Shown here one piece after another: positions 8,690 to 18,033 of a DNA stretch of 64,000 bases. Origin of the DNA: Dermabacter indicis (GTDB lineage Bacteria > Actinomycetota > Actinomycetes > Actinomycetales > Dermabacteraceae); the NCBI GenBank assembly GCA_001403775.1, contig CYUG01000012.1, positions 25,626 through 89,625 of the forward strand. Direction: 5' to 3'. Made by a program: the position numbers and the translations under genes. The number at the start of each line of letters is the position of its first letter. Position 1 is the stretch's first letter. Under the pieces are notes generated by a model. The model had not been told where the DNA came from. It was given only the letters and a program-made list of their open reading frames with translations, and made no database searches.

Positions 8690-9082
8690 TGAAAACTCCA
8701 AGTAAGCCTCGGTGGGATGCGCCGTGGATGATTCCTGTACGGCTGCGTTGCCGTGCCAGTCAATACCCGTGCGGTTAACGTCGAGTAAATGGAAAATGAT
8801 GACGTAAGTAAACTTTTATCGATGCGGTTTGCGCCGACCGAAGAGTGCACTTTCTTCGAGCTAGGCCGACGGCGTGTTTTCCCCTGTCATGGGGGTTTTT
8901 CTGGGTCGGTGCGTGAGATGCCCGGTCGTGCCTCATCGAAAGCGTGGTTTCTTCCCAGGGGTAAAAGGTCATTAAGTGTGTGTTTAGTTACACGAGGTGT
9001 TTTTGTGGCTGATAAGCTCGCTGCGTGCGCGGTTTAGCTATGGTGCTGGCCGTGAAACGAGGGCGATGTTCTGGAGGGTGGA
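8690..9082. other. Divergent promoter region between cassette B and the mannosidase operon
   Basis: No gene is supported in these 393 bases. An A/T-rich patch at about 8785-8830 is a plausible site for the minus-strand promoter of cassette B, and TATGGT at 9039-9044 could be a -10 box for the mannosidase. A short hairpin CCCC-TGTCAT-GGGG followed by GTTTTT (around 8880-8900) resembles a weak terminator or attenuator on the plus strand. I see no clean LacI- or GntR-type palindrome. Confidence 0.4.
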
Positions 9083-12000
9083 ATGTTTGACGATTCAACG
9101 CTTGTGGAGGACCGCATCGAGCGTCTCCACGAGAGGCTGGGCAAGGAGCTCTTCAGGGTTCTCGCGCCCGTTCACGTCACCGCGTGGAAGGCGCCGGGTG
9201 AGCCCGTTGACTTTGCAACGGCGGCGGGCGCGAGCTATACCCCGATTGCCTCGGGGGATCGCTGGGGGCCGGCGTGGAGCACGTGGTGGTTCAAGCTTTC
9301 GGGCACGGTTCCCACCGAGGTGAAATCTGAGCGCGTGCAGCTGCGCGTGGACCTCGGCTTCGAGGGGGATTGGGCTGGCAATCAGTCCGAAGGCCTCGCC
9401 TACACCACCTCTGGCACGCCGCTCAAGGGCGTCAACCCCATGAATCGCCTCATCCCACTCACGGGCAAGGGCCTTCCCGAAACGATCGCGAAGGCGGGCG
9501 AGAGTCTTCTCGACGAGAACGGGAATGTGGACCTCTTCATCGAGGCCGGCGCCAATCCCAACATGGGTGACTACATGAACAACCCCACCGATCTCGGGGA
9601 TCTCTCGACTCGCCCCGATAAACCCGTGTGGACGTTCGGTGGTGCTGACCTCGTGGTGCGCAACGAGAGCGTGTGGCACCTGTGGCTCGACATCGAAGTG
9701 CTCTGGGGCACCCTCAAAGAGCAGCCCAAAGACTCGACTCTCCGCGCGACCCTCCTGCGCACGCTCGAAGAGGCGGCCGACATCGTCGATGCCGAGGGTA
9801 TCCACGAGGGTGCCGACGCCGCCCGCGCCCACCTCGCGCCCGTGATCGCGAGTGGTGCCGGAGCCTCCGCTCAGGTGATGAGCGCCGTGGGGCACGCGCA
9901 TATCGATTCCGCGTGGCTGTGGCCCTTGCGCGAAACCCGCCGCAAGGTCGCACGCACCTTCTCGAACGTCCTTGCCCTTGCCGAGGACTACCCCGAGTTC
10001 ACCTTCGCGTGCACGTCGGCGCAGCATTACGCGTGGCTCAAGAGCGGAGCGCCGGCTCTTTTTGAACGCGTGAAGGACTCGATCGCGAAGGGTCAATGGC
10101 ACCCGGCGGGCGGCATGTGGGTTGAATCCGACACCAACCTCCCCGGTGGCGAAGCCCTCGTTCGACAGTTCACCGTGGGGCTTAACTGGATGGAGCGCGA
10201 GCTCGGAGTTGCCCCCACGTGCACGTGGCTTCCCGACTCCTTCGGGTACACGGGCGCTCTCCCGCAGATTGCGAGATTGAGTGGCATGACCACGTTCTTC
10301 ACGCAGAAGCTCAACTGGAGCCAAACGAACACGCTCCCGCACCACACCTTCTGGTGGGAGGGGATCGACGGCACCCGCATCTTCACGCACTTCCCGCCCG
10401 TGGACTGCTACGACTCGATCGTGAGTCCCGAAGAGGTCTACAAGGCCGAACGCAACTTCAAGGAGAAGGGGCGAGCGAAGCGTTCACTCCTCCCATACGG
10501 CTACGGTGATGGCGGCGGCGGACCCGTCGCGGAAATGGTGGAGCGCGCGCGGCGATTCGCCGATATGGAAGGTGCGCCCCGCATTGAGTTCGATTCGCCC
10601 GACGGTTTCTTCGACAAGGCGCGTGCAGAGTACTCGAACGCCCCCGTCTGGAGCGGCGAAATGTATCTCGAGTTCCACCGCGGTGTGTACACGTCGAGCG
10701 CCGAGCTCAAGCGCGGCAATCGCGAAGTTGAAGCGAAGCTCGCCGTTCTCGAATGGCTCGGAGCCCTCGCGACCGAGCACGGGATCGACTACCCTCTCGG
10801 CGAGGTTGAGGAGCTGTGGCAGCGCGCCCTCCTTCTCCAGTTCCACGACATTCTGCCCGGCTCGTCGATCCACTGGGTCAACCGTGAGGCACGCGCCGAG
10901 TACGAGGCGCTGCGCACCGATATCGAACGCCTCATCGACTCGCTCTTCGCCTCCCTCGCAGGTGAGCACAAGAGTCAGGTGGAGGTGCGCGAGGGCGGCC
11001 ACGGTCAGGCCGCGGCGCTCGCGGGCTCTGAACCCACCGTTCTCAATCCCTCGCCCGTGGTTCGCCGCGAGGTGTGGGAGCATTCCGACGGTTGCTCGCT
11101 TATCGAGGTTGCTCCATTTTCCGCTGCACCTCTCTCCTCGGTTGAGGTGGAGCCGGAGAACCCCGTGACGTGTGAAAAGCGCGAAGGTGGCACCGTGCTT
11201 GCCAACGGCCTCGTGGAGGTTGTGATCGACGAGAGCGGTCTCGTGTCGTCCCTTCGCGACCTCCAGGCGGGCGGCCGGGAGTTGCTTGCTCCGGAAGCGA
11301 AGGCGAACGCGCTCAGCATCCACCCGGACTTCCCGAGCTGCTTCGATGCGTGGGAGCTCCAGCACCAGTACAAGCGAAGCGAGACCGTGCTGAGCGAAGC
11401 GCTCGACGTGAAGGTCGTGCGCGACACCGACTTCAAGGCGTGCGTCGAGGTACGCCGTGCCCACGGCGACTCCACGTTTACGCAGCGGATCACGCTCGAT
11501 GCGGATTCGCGCGCGGTCGACTTCGAGGTGCACGTCGATTGGCGCGAGAAGCATCGCGTTCTCCGCGTGGGCTTCCCGCTTGCGCTGAGTGCGCGCACGG
11601 ACCGCTCGGAGATCCAGTTCGGGCATATCGATCGTGCGATCGCGAAGAACACGTCGTGGCAGGAGGCGCAGTTCGAGGTGAGCGGTCACCGTTGGGCGCT
11701 CCTCGAGGAGCCCGGCTACGGGGTCGCATTCGCGAACTCGCAGACCTACGGTCACGACGTGCGCGTACTCGATGCACCCGGCGCTGAGAGGCGCGGCGGC
11801 GTGGCCTTCGGCTACACGCTCTTGCGTTCCGCCACGGCCCCCGATCCCGAAGTTGACCTCGGCGAGCACACGCTTCGCTACAGTCTCGTGTGCGACGCGA
11901 GCCTCGAAGAAGCACATGCGGCCGGGCTTCGCCTCACGCAGCCGCTTCGCGAAGCAACGCCCGGTTTCGAAGTCTCGCCCGTCGTAAGTATCGACCGCCA

Positions 12001-12274
12001 CGAGGGCGACACGCTCGCCTTCATCGACGCGGTGAAGCCCGCCGACGACGGCACGGGTGATCTCATCGTGCGCCTGCACGAGGCCGAGGGTCGCGCGGGT
12101 ATCGCGCATGTGCGCTTCGCCTCCGCTCCGGCAGAGATCCGCGCGACGAACCTGCGCGAAAAAGACGCGCCAGAGGTCGCGCCCGGCCTGACCGCTTGTG
12201 GCGAGGATTCCTCGCTCTATGAAGTCTCTATGCACGAATTCCAGATTGTGACCTTGAGGGTGGCACGCGCATGA
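9083..12274 (+). CDS. GH38 alpha-mannosidase, predicted cytoplasmic
   Basis: 1063 residues, the normal size for bacterial/class II GH38 enzymes. The ATG at 9083 follows GGAGGG. The catalytic region shows the zinc site HAHIDSAWLWPLRE near residue 270 and the nucleophile aspartate in LPDSFGYTGALPQI near residue 383; a beta-sandwich C-terminal half follows. The enzyme removes alpha-linked mannose from glycans. There is no signal peptide (MFDDSTLVEDRIERLHERLG), so it should act inside the cell on imported oligosaccharides. First gene of a four-gene operon; its stop overlaps the next start (ATGA). It diverges from sugar cassette B, the obvious candidate supplier of substrate. Confidence 0.95.
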   Translation: MFDDSTLVEDRIERLHERLGKELFRVLAPVHVTAWKAPGEPVDFATAAGASYTPIASGDRWGPAWSTWWFKLSGTVPTEVKSERVQLRVDLGFEGDWAGNQSEGLAYTTSGTPLKGVNPMNRLIPLTGKGLPETIAKAGESLLDENGNVDLFIEAGANPNMGDYMNNPTDLGDLSTRPDKPVWTFGGADLVVRNESVWHLWLDIEVLWGTLKEQPKDSTLRATLLRTLEEAADIVDAEGIHEGADAARAHLAPVIASGAGASAQVMSAVGHAHIDSAWLWPLRETRRKVARTFSNVLALAEDYPEFTFACTSAQHYAWLKSGAPALFERVKDSIAKGQWHPAGGMWVESDTNLPGGEALVRQFTVGLNWMERELGVAPTCTWLPDSFGYTGALPQIARLSGMTTFFTQKLNWSQTNTLPHHTFWWEGIDGTRIFTHFPPVDCYDSIVSPEEVYKAERNFKEKGRAKRSLLPYGYGDGGGGPVAEMVERARRFADMEGAPRIEFDSPDGFFDKARAEYSNAPVWSGEMYLEFHRGVYTSSAELKRGNREVEAKLAVLEWLGALATEHGIDYPLGEVEELWQRALLLQFHDILPGSSIHWVNREARAEYEALRTDIERLIDSLFASLAGEHKSQVEVREGGHGQAAALAGSEPTVLNPSPVVRREVWEHSDGCSLIEVAPFSAAPLSSVEVEPENPVTCEKREGGTVLANGLVEVVIDESGLVSSLRDLQAGGRELLAPEAKANALSIHPDFPSCFDAWELQHQYKRSETVLSEALDVKVVRDTDFKACVEVRRAHGDSTFTQRITLDADSRAVDFEVHVDWREKHRVLRVGFPLALSARTDRSEIQFGHIDRAIAKNTSWQEAQFEVSGHRWALLEEPGYGVAFANSQTYGHDVRVLDAPGAERRGGVAFGYTLLRSATAPDPEVDLGEHTLRYSLVCDASLEEAHAAGLRLTQPLREATPGFEVSPVVSIDRHEGDTLAFIDAVKPADDGTGDLIVRLHEAEGRAGIAHVRFASAPAEIRATNLREKDAPEVAPGLTACGEDSSLYEVSMHEFQIVTLRVARA

Positions 12275-13326
12275 AACTCCTTCTCATTTGCCTCGACGGC
12301 ATGAGGGCCGATGTGGCCCTTCCCGAATTCGTGGCGGCCGATCCGCACTTCGCGAAGCCCGATCATGACGCGGATCCCCGATTCCGTGCCGTGAACGATG
12401 CGGGTGAGCCTGCCGTCGGACCCCACGACCCCCCGCTCGACCGCACCCTCCCGCTCGAGGAGGCCCCGAAGAACCTCGCGCCCACGCTCGCCCGGCTTGC
12501 ACGCGGGGATGAACAATCGGGCGGGCGCATCACGCCCATGTGGATGACGCCGCCCACGGACTCCGCGCCCGGGTGGTCGTCGATCCTCACGGGGTCGACC
12601 CACGAGGAATGCAATGTGTGGTGGAACGAATTCGTGGGGCATGACCTCGCGCGCCACCCCGACATCCTCTCGCGCGTGTACTTTGCGAACCCTGCGGCAC
12701 GCACGCTTGCCGCGGCTACATGGGAGGCGTTCTGCGCGCCACACGGGCTCGGCCCGCTGCTCCAGCACCGTATGGATCAGCAGCGCACGGGCCAGCACCA
12801 GGCTTTCCATCCCGACCTCAAGGACGGTCTGGACAGCGCAGACGATGACGTTGCGCACTGGGCGACGTGGAAGCTCCTGCACGAAGGTCCCGATGCGGCC
12901 GTCGTGTACTTCGAAGGTGTGGACGGCGCGGGTCACGCGCATGGCGCGGAATCGGAGCAGTATCGCGAGGCGATTCGGCACGTTGACGAGCTCACGCGCC
13001 ATCTCGTCAAGGCTGTCGCCGAGCGTTATGAACAGCTCGGTGAGGACTGGCTCGTCGCCGTCACGACCGATCACGGCCACAAACCCGAGGGTGGGCACGG
13101 CGAGGATGAGGTCGAGGTGCGTCGCAGCTTCCTCATCACGCACCGTTTTGGTGCGCCTCTGCCCGAGGCGCTGACCTCGCGAGACGTGCTCCATAGCGAA
13201 GAGGTCATGTGGATGCTCCTTGACGCAATGGGAGTGACCCAGGGCAGTTACGACGCTGAAAACGTGGGCGTGCTCCGCGGCATCGAGCAGGTGGGCCCCA
13301 CGCGCAACCTCGCTTTCGAGTGGTGA
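12271..13326 (+). CDS. Alkaline-phosphatase superfamily phosphodiesterase/pyrophosphatase
   Basis: 351 residues starting at the ATGA overlap with the mannosidase. Motifs are those of the type I phosphodiesterase / nucleotide pyrophosphatase branch: LLICLDGMRAD (first metal aspartate), the nucleophile region DSAPGWSSILTGSTHEECNV, GVDGAGHAHG (metal ligands) and TTDHGHKPEGGHG (metal aspartate and histidines). No signal peptide is visible, so it is probably cytosolic. Its position inside a glycan-degrading operon suggests action on a phosphorylated or phosphodiester-linked sugar, for example a phospho-decorated glycan, but that is inference from context. Confidence 0.82.
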   Translation: MKLLLICLDGMRADVALPEFVAADPHFAKPDHDADPRFRAVNDAGEPAVGPHDPPLDRTLPLEEAPKNLAPTLARLARGDEQSGGRITPMWMTPPTDSAPGWSSILTGSTHEECNVWWNEFVGHDLARHPDILSRVYFANPAARTLAAATWEAFCAPHGLGPLLQHRMDQQRTGQHQAFHPDLKDGLDSADDDVAHWATWKLLHEGPDAAVVYFEGVDGAGHAHGAESEQYREAIRHVDELTRHLVKAVAERYEQLGEDWLVAVTTDHGHKPEGGHGEDEVEVRRSFLITHRFGAPLPEALTSRDVLHSEEVMWMLLDAMGVTQGSYDAENVGVLRGIEQVGPTRNLAFEW

Positions 13327-13997
13327 GCCCGCCCGTGGTGGAGGCACTTCCGGGCAAGGTTGCCGGCGTTATTTTTGATATGGACGACACGCTTTTCGAT
13401 TCCGAAAAGGCGTGGCACGAGGCGGCCGCGGCCCTCTGGCGCGAGGCTGGCGGGGTTTTCCGCGGCCACGATGATCGCGGCGGTACCGTCGAGGATGTCG
13501 CCAATGACTACCTCGACGAATTCGGGTTCGAGGGCGCGCGCGAGGACCGGATGGCGGAGGTGTGCGCTCGGCTCGAGGCCTCGATCCGCGAGCGGCTTCG
13601 AACCGACCTCGAGCCTATGCCCGGCGCCGATGCACTCACGTCGCGTCTCGCGCGGGTCATGCCCATCGCGATCGGCTCCAACTCGCCTCAGGCCATCGTC
13701 GAGCAGTGCGTGCAGGCGATTGGCTGGGAGGACCGCTTCACCGCCGCCCTCGGCGTGAGCGCCGGCATGAACCCGAAGCCGGCCCCCGATCTTTACCTCG
13801 AGGCAGCACGGAGCCTGGGCGCCGATCCCCGCGACTGCGTCATCTTTGAGGACTCGCCCACGGGTGCCCGCGCCGCGGTCGCCGCGGGTGCGTTTGTCGT
13901 GACGATTGGCGAGGCTGCGCGCGGAATCGGCTCAGCGGCGGTCGATACGCTTGAACACGACCTGATTACCTCGTGGACACCGGAGAAGCTGACATGA
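13323..13997 (+). CDS. HAD-family phosphatase/phosphoglucomutase-like hydrolase
   Basis: About 224 residues. The start is taken as the GTG at 13323 because it overlaps the preceding TGA (GTGA); a GTG one codon earlier is equally open. HAD motifs: FDMDDTLFDSE (nucleophile and acid aspartates), a GSNSP motif II, lysine in NPKPAPDLYLEAA, and FEDSPTGARAAVAAG with the metal-binding acidic pair. The helical cap follows motif I as in beta-phosphoglucomutase and sugar-phosphatase relatives. It probably acts on a sugar phosphate released in the same pathway. Third gene of the operon, overlapping the hexosaminidase start. Confidence 0.85.
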   Translation: MSPPVVEALPGKVAGVIFDMDDTLFDSEKAWHEAAAALWREAGGVFRGHDDRGGTVEDVANDYLDEFGFEGAREDRMAEVCARLEASIRERLRTDLEPMPGADALTSRLARVMPIAIGSNSPQAIVEQCVQAIGWEDRFTAALGVSAGMNPKPAPDLYLEAARSLGADPRDCVIFEDSPTGARAAVAAGAFVVTIGEAARGIGSAAVDTLEHDLITSWTPEKLT

Positions 13998-15517
13998 GAA
14001 CACTCATCCCCGAACCGACCACCGTGCGCGAAATGGGCGGCGAGTTTGCCCTTCCTTCGCCCCTCCCGATCGCGGGTGGTGGGAACGCTGCCGCGGAGCT
14101 TGAGAAGCGGCTCGGTCGTGCCGCGGGCGTGCGCACGAGCGACGGCGCTGGCGGAATCGAGTTTGCCCACGATGCCTCTCTCGGCGAGGAGGCTTACCGC
14201 ATGCGTGTGAGCACCGAAGGCATCCGCATCGAAAGCGCCGACGAGCGAGGTGCCGGATGGGCGGTGCAGACCCTGCTTCAGCTTCTTCCTCCAGCGATTT
14301 ATTCGGCCGGACCCATGGAGCCGTCCTCTCTCGTCGTCCCCTGCGTCGAGATCGAGGACGCGCCGCGCTACCACTGGCGCGGCTCCCACATCGACGTGGC
14401 CCGCAACTTCCTTCCGCTCGAGGGCCTCTACAGGCACCTCGAGATGATGGCGATGCACAAGCTCAACGTTGTGCATCTCCACCTCACCGACGACCAGGGT
14501 TGGCGAATCCCCATCGAGGGCTTCCCGAAGCTCATCGAGAAAGGATCCACGCGCCCCGGGACCCTCGCGGGGCATCAGCCGCCTCCCGACGAAAACGACT
14601 GCGACGATGTTGCCGAGCATGACGGCATCGAATGCGGCGGTTACTACACGCGCGAGGAGATCACCGCTCTGGTTGAACGCGCGGGGATGCTCGGCATCCA
14701 GGTGGTCCCCGAGATCGACATGCCCGGCCATATGGAATCGGTCGTCGCTGCCTACCCCGAGCTCGGCTGCGTGCCGATCGAGCATCCACGCACGTGCTGG
14801 GGCATCTCCGAGCACGTCCTCGCCCTCACTGACGAAGCCGTCGAGTTCTGCCGCGCCGTGCTCACGGATGTCGCCACCCTTTTCCCGGGCTCGCCGATCC
14901 ACGTCGGTGGCGACGAATGCCCTGGAAAGGAATGGCGCGAACACGAACCGTCACGCGCAACCATGGAACGCATCGGTGCCACGACGCCTGCCGAGGCCCA
15001 GGCCTGGTTTGAGAACGAAGTGTGCACGCACGTTCTCGGCATGAACCGCCGCGTGATCGCATGGGATGAGGTGCTCGAAGGCGGGGTTCCAAACGACACG
15101 ACCGTGATGGTGTGGCGCAAGTCGGAAGCAATTGAGGAAGCGCTCCGCGCGGGCCACGATGCGATCGCCGCGCCCACGGAGTTCACGTATTTCGACTACC
15201 GCCAGCACTCCGGGGAGGACCACCCGCTCACGATCGGCGGCAACCTCCCGCTCAGCAAGGTCGCGGGCCTCAGCGACCTCCTCGATGCCGTGGGTGGCGG
15301 GGGTGAGGGGGCCTTGCTCGGCGCACAGTTCCAGCTGTGGAGCGAATACGTGCACGATTGGGCGAAGGCCGAATACCTGCTGTGGCCGCGCGGGTGTTCC
15401 GTTGCGCAGCAGCTGTGGTCCGGCTCGGCCGGCAACGCTCGCGAGCTCGCGACCATGGAGGAGCATCTTTCGCGCCTCACGGCACGCGGCCTCAACTGGT
15501 GCCGCACGGCTGAATAG
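13994..15517 (+). CDS. GH20 beta-N-acetylhexosaminidase, predicted cytoplasmic
   Basis: 507 residues from the ATG that overlaps the previous stop (ATGA at 13994). It has the GH20 pattern: an N-terminal small domain, then HWRGSHIDVARNF, KLNVVHLHLTDDQGWRIPIE and the catalytic Asp-Glu pair in HVGGDECPGKEW near residue 305. The enzyme removes terminal GlcNAc or GalNAc using the substrate N-acetyl group. No signal peptide is visible, so, like the mannosidase, it should work on imported glycan fragments. Last gene of the operon; a hairpin follows at 15526. Confidence 0.94.
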   Translation: MRTLIPEPTTVREMGGEFALPSPLPIAGGGNAAAELEKRLGRAAGVRTSDGAGGIEFAHDASLGEEAYRMRVSTEGIRIESADERGAGWAVQTLLQLLPPAIYSAGPMEPSSLVVPCVEIEDAPRYHWRGSHIDVARNFLPLEGLYRHLEMMAMHKLNVVHLHLTDDQGWRIPIEGFPKLIEKGSTRPGTLAGHQPPPDENDCDDVAEHDGIECGGYYTREEITALVERAGMLGIQVVPEIDMPGHMESVVAAYPELGCVPIEHPRTCWGISEHVLALTDEAVEFCRAVLTDVATLFPGSPIHVGGDECPGKEWREHEPSRATMERIGATTPAEAQAWFENEVCTHVLGMNRRVIAWDEVLEGGVPNDTTVMVWRKSEAIEEALRAGHDAIAAPTEFTYFDYRQHSGEDHPLTIGGNLPLSKVAGLSDLLDAVGGGGEGALLGAQFQLWSEYVHDWAKAEYLLWPRGCSVAQQLWSGSAGNARELATMEEHLSRLTARGLNWCRTAE

Positions 15518-15525
15518 CCTTTGAT

Positions 15526-15543
15526 CGGCTCAGCCGTGAGCCG
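15526..15543 (+). terminator. Hairpin after the mannosidase operon
   Basis: Perfect 6-bp stem CGGCTC/GAGCCG with a 6-base loop nine bases after the hexosaminidase stop. No T-run follows, so termination is only possible, not assured. Confidence 0.35.
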
Positions 15544-15564
15544 CTCATGAGAGTGCTGTGTTGC

Positions 15565-15577
15565 TACTGTGGTGGCG
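15565..15577 (+). promoter_or_regulatory. Leaderless promoter -10 box of the DtxR/MntR-type regulator
   Basis: TACTGT at 15565-15570 lies exactly six bases before the GTG at 15577, the same geometry as at eight other genes in the window. Confidence 0.5.
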
Positions 15578-16254
15578 TGTCAGTAGAGAAGCTCTCCGGT
15601 AGCGTGCAGGATTACCTCAAGGCTGTGTGGGTTCTAGGCGAGTGGTCGAACGAACCCGTGACGACCTCGAAGATTGCCGCGCGCGTGGGCGTGCGGCCGG
15701 CAACGGCATCCGAGACGATTAAGAAACTGGCTAAGCAGGCGCTCGTGGAGCATTCGCCTTACGGGGCGATCACGCTCTCGGAGGAAGGCCGCTGCCTCGC
15801 CCTCGCTATGGTGCGTCGGCATAGACTCATCGAGACCTTCCTCGTTGAAAAGCTCGGCTACGGGTGGGAGGAGGTGCATGCCGAAGCAGAAGTGCTTGAG
15901 CATGCGGTCTCCGATCTTATGGTGGAGAGAATCGACGCCGCGCTGGCGCATCCCACGCGAGACCCGCACGGTGACCCGATTCCAGGGCCCGACGGAACAT
16001 TCGAAACGATCCCCGCATTCCAGCTCACGGATCTTGCGGCTGGGGAGTCGGCACGGGTGGAGCGAGTGTCGGATGCTGACCCAGCGCTTTTGCAGTTCCT
16101 CGCCGGGAAAGGGCTCACCTTTGGGGCGATTGTGCGTGCACGCGAAGCGGAGCCTTTCTCCGAGACGCTCGACCTTGAGGTCGACGGCGTGAATGGGATA
16201 GCGGCGCTCGGCAAGACTGCGACTGACGCTGTGTGGGTCACGGTTCTCGAATAG
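15577..16254 (+). CDS. DtxR/MntR-family metal-dependent repressor
   Basis: 225 residues from the GTG at 15577 (MSVEKLSGSVQDYLKAVW), favoured over an ATG ten codons earlier because family members begin at this point and a leaderless -10 box fits it. An N-terminal winged helix (SKIAARVGVRPATASETIKKLAKQALVEH) is followed by the metal-binding/dimerisation domain (HRLIETFLVEKLGYGWEEVHAEAEVLEH) and a C-terminal SH3/FeoA-like part. It probably senses Mn (or Fe) and represses the adjoining metal ABC operon, whose promoter has a DtxR-like palindrome at 19872. Its 3' end overlaps the convergent permease gene by 17 bases. Confidence 0.9.
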   Translation: MSVEKLSGSVQDYLKAVWVLGEWSNEPVTTSKIAARVGVRPATASETIKKLAKQALVEHSPYGAITLSEEGRCLALAMVRRHRLIETFLVEKLGYGWEEVHAEAEVLEHAVSDLMVERIDAALAHPTRDPHGDPIPGPDGTFETIPAFQLTDLAAGESARVERVSDADPALLQFLAGKGLTFGAIVRAREAEPFSETLDLEVDGVNGIAALGKTATDAVWVTVLE

Positions 16255-17104
16255 AGGGGCGAACCCGAGAGAGCGCCGTGCGGGCGGCGAGTACGCAGAA
16301 AAAGATGAGGCCATAGACGACAGCCATACCCGCGCTCGTCGCCGCGCCGAGCACGTAGGCGAGCCAAAACCCAGCGAGCGTTCCGAGCGTTGCGACGAGA
16401 GCGCTTCCGATGATCATTTCTCGAATGCTTCTGCACCACAGCCTCGCGGTCGCCGCGGGAACCACGACGAGGGCAAGCACGAGGACGGCTCCAGCTGCGT
16501 GAAAAGCGGCCGTCACGGTGAGCGATGTGAGAAACATGAACACCACATTGATGGCTCCCGTGCGCACGCCGATTGATTGGGCGAATGCTGGATCGTAGGT
16601 CGTGACGGTCAAACGTGGGAACAGCGCGGCGATTACGCCGATGTTAAGGGCGAGAACCGCGAGCATGACGTAGAGGTATTGCGGTCCAACGTCGATGCCG
16701 CCGATGGTGAGAGGTGTCCATGCGGCGAGATTGACATCGCCCACCAAGACCGCGTGTTCATCGAGGTGGACATTGCCGAAATCGATCGAGATGAGAAGAA
16801 CGCCGACGCTGAAAAGAGCGGGAAACACAAGGCCCTGCGACGCATCTCCCGCGAGCAAACGCGTGCGTGAGAGTGCTTCGCTTCCGAGCACGACGAGGAG
16901 CCCCGCGCCTGCGGCGCCGACGATGAGCAGGGGAGAGGTAAGAGAGTGCGTCAGCGCATAGCCGATCACGACTCCCGGAAGAACCGCATGGCTCATACCA
17001 TCGACCATCATCGAACTCTTGCGAAGTACGACGAAAACTCCGGGAAGGGCAGTAGCGAGTGCCGTCGTGACGGCTAGGGCACACGTACCAAGGATGAAGT
17101 TCAC
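16238..17104 (-). CDS. Mn/Zn ABC transporter permease (second copy)
   Basis: 288 residues from a GTG at 17104 whose TGA partner ends the previous gene (GTGA overlap). The much longer open frame upstream reads through the preceding permease in another frame and lacks hydrophobic structure. The protein has eight to nine membrane segments and family 3 permease features: MMVDGMSHAVLPGVVIGY near the N-terminus and GAVLVLALVVVPAATARLW late. It is homologous to, but distinct from, the permease encoded at 17101-18033; two different permeases suggest a heterodimeric channel, as in TroCD systems. Confidence 0.9.
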   Translation of the reverse strand: MNFILGTCALAVTTALATALPGVFVVLRKSSMMVDGMSHAVLPGVVIGYALTHSLTSPLLIVGAAGAGLLVVLGSEALSRTRLLAGDASQGLVFPALFSVGVLLISIDFGNVHLDEHAVLVGDVNLAAWTPLTIGGIDVGPQYLYVMLAVLALNIGVIAALFPRLTVTTYDPAFAQSIGVRTGAINVVFMFLTSLTVTAAFHAAGAVLVLALVVVPAATARLWCRSIREMIIGSALVATLGTLAGFWLAYVLGAATSAGMAVVYGLIFFCVLAARTALSRVRPSIREP

Positions 17105-18033
17105 GGTTTCCTCCCTTGCCCGGGTGACGATCGAAAAGTGCGGCGCGTCGTCGAAGACGCGACCATGCGCGCAAGGATTCCACGTCGAGGGGCGCACAGG
17201 AGTGACACGACGAGAGCCCCGACGAGCACGAGAACGGTCACGGGTCCGCTCGGCAGTTCCCCGAGCGCGACAGATGCATAGGCGCCGAGGCTGCTTGCGC
17301 CCGCACCAACGAGAGCGGAGCAAAGTGTCATGGAGGAAAGCTCGCGGGTCCACTGGCGTGCGACCGCCGGAGGGGTCACAACGAAAGCCACCATGAGCAC
17401 GAGCCCGACGGCTTTTACTCCCGCGACCGTGGCGATCGCGAGCATGGCGAACATGGCCGCATCGATCGCCTTGCCGTTCAGTCCGAGTACCGTGCAAAAC
17501 TCCGGATCGAACGCGCGCAGCGAAAACTCTTTCCACAGGGCGAGCGTCACGAGGATTGCGCACCCGCCGACTATCGCGCTCGAGGTGATGTCGGCTTTCG
17601 TGAGCGTTGAGGCGTTACCGAAAAGAAACGCACCGATCCCACCCTTACCGGGGAGGGAACTTTTACTGATGAACTGAAGGAGCAGCATACCGGTGCCGAA
17701 AAAGAGCGAGAGCGTCGTGGCCATCGCTGCATCGATCGTGAGCGGTGTGCGAGACGCGACGATGTTCGCGACGAGATGCGCTGCCGTTCCGGTGACCGCC
17801 GCTCCTATGACGAGTAGAAGTGGCGAATGTATGAAGGCGCCCGGACCAAGCGTTGAAAAAAGGAAGGCGAGGAGAACCCCGGGGAGGGCTGAATGCGAGA
17901 TGACGTCGCTCGCAAGCGACTGGTGGCGCACATAGGCGAAGCAGCCGAGCGCCCCAGCGATAGCCCCGATGAGGCTCGTCCCCACAAGGACGCTGCGGTA
18001 GGTGTAGACCGAAAGAAAATCGACGATGCTCAC
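17101..18033 (-). CDS. Mn/Zn ABC transporter permease (first copy)
   Basis: 310 residues from the GTG at 18033, overlapping the ATPase stop by four bases (GTGA). It shows the family 3 metal permease signature SDVISHSALPGVLLAFLF, multiple transmembrane segments and AVGLVLMVAFVVTPPAVARQW. It pairs with the second permease downstream. The string of GTGA overlaps from binding protein to second permease implies translational coupling of the whole operon. Confidence 0.9.
   Translation of the reverse strand: MSIVDFLSVYTYRSVLVGTSLIGAIAGALGCFAYVRHQSLASDVISHSALPGVLLAFLFSTLGPGAFIHSPLLLVIGAAVTGTAAHLVANIVASRTPLTIDAAMATTLSLFFGTGMLLLQFISKSSLPGKGGIGAFLFGNASTLTKADITSSAIVGGCAILVTLALWKEFSLRAFDPEFCTVLGLNGKAIDAAMFAMLAIATVAGVKAVGLVLMVAFVVTPPAVARQWTRELSSMTLCSALVGAGASSLGAYASVALGELPSGPVTVLVLVGALVVSLLCAPRRGILARMVASSTTRRTFRSSPGQGRKP

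Noticed and set aside
16238..17563. 441-residue version of the second metal permease
   Set aside because: The first 150 residues are Arg-rich out-of-frame translation of the upstream permease; the GTGA overlap at 17101-17104 gives the real start.
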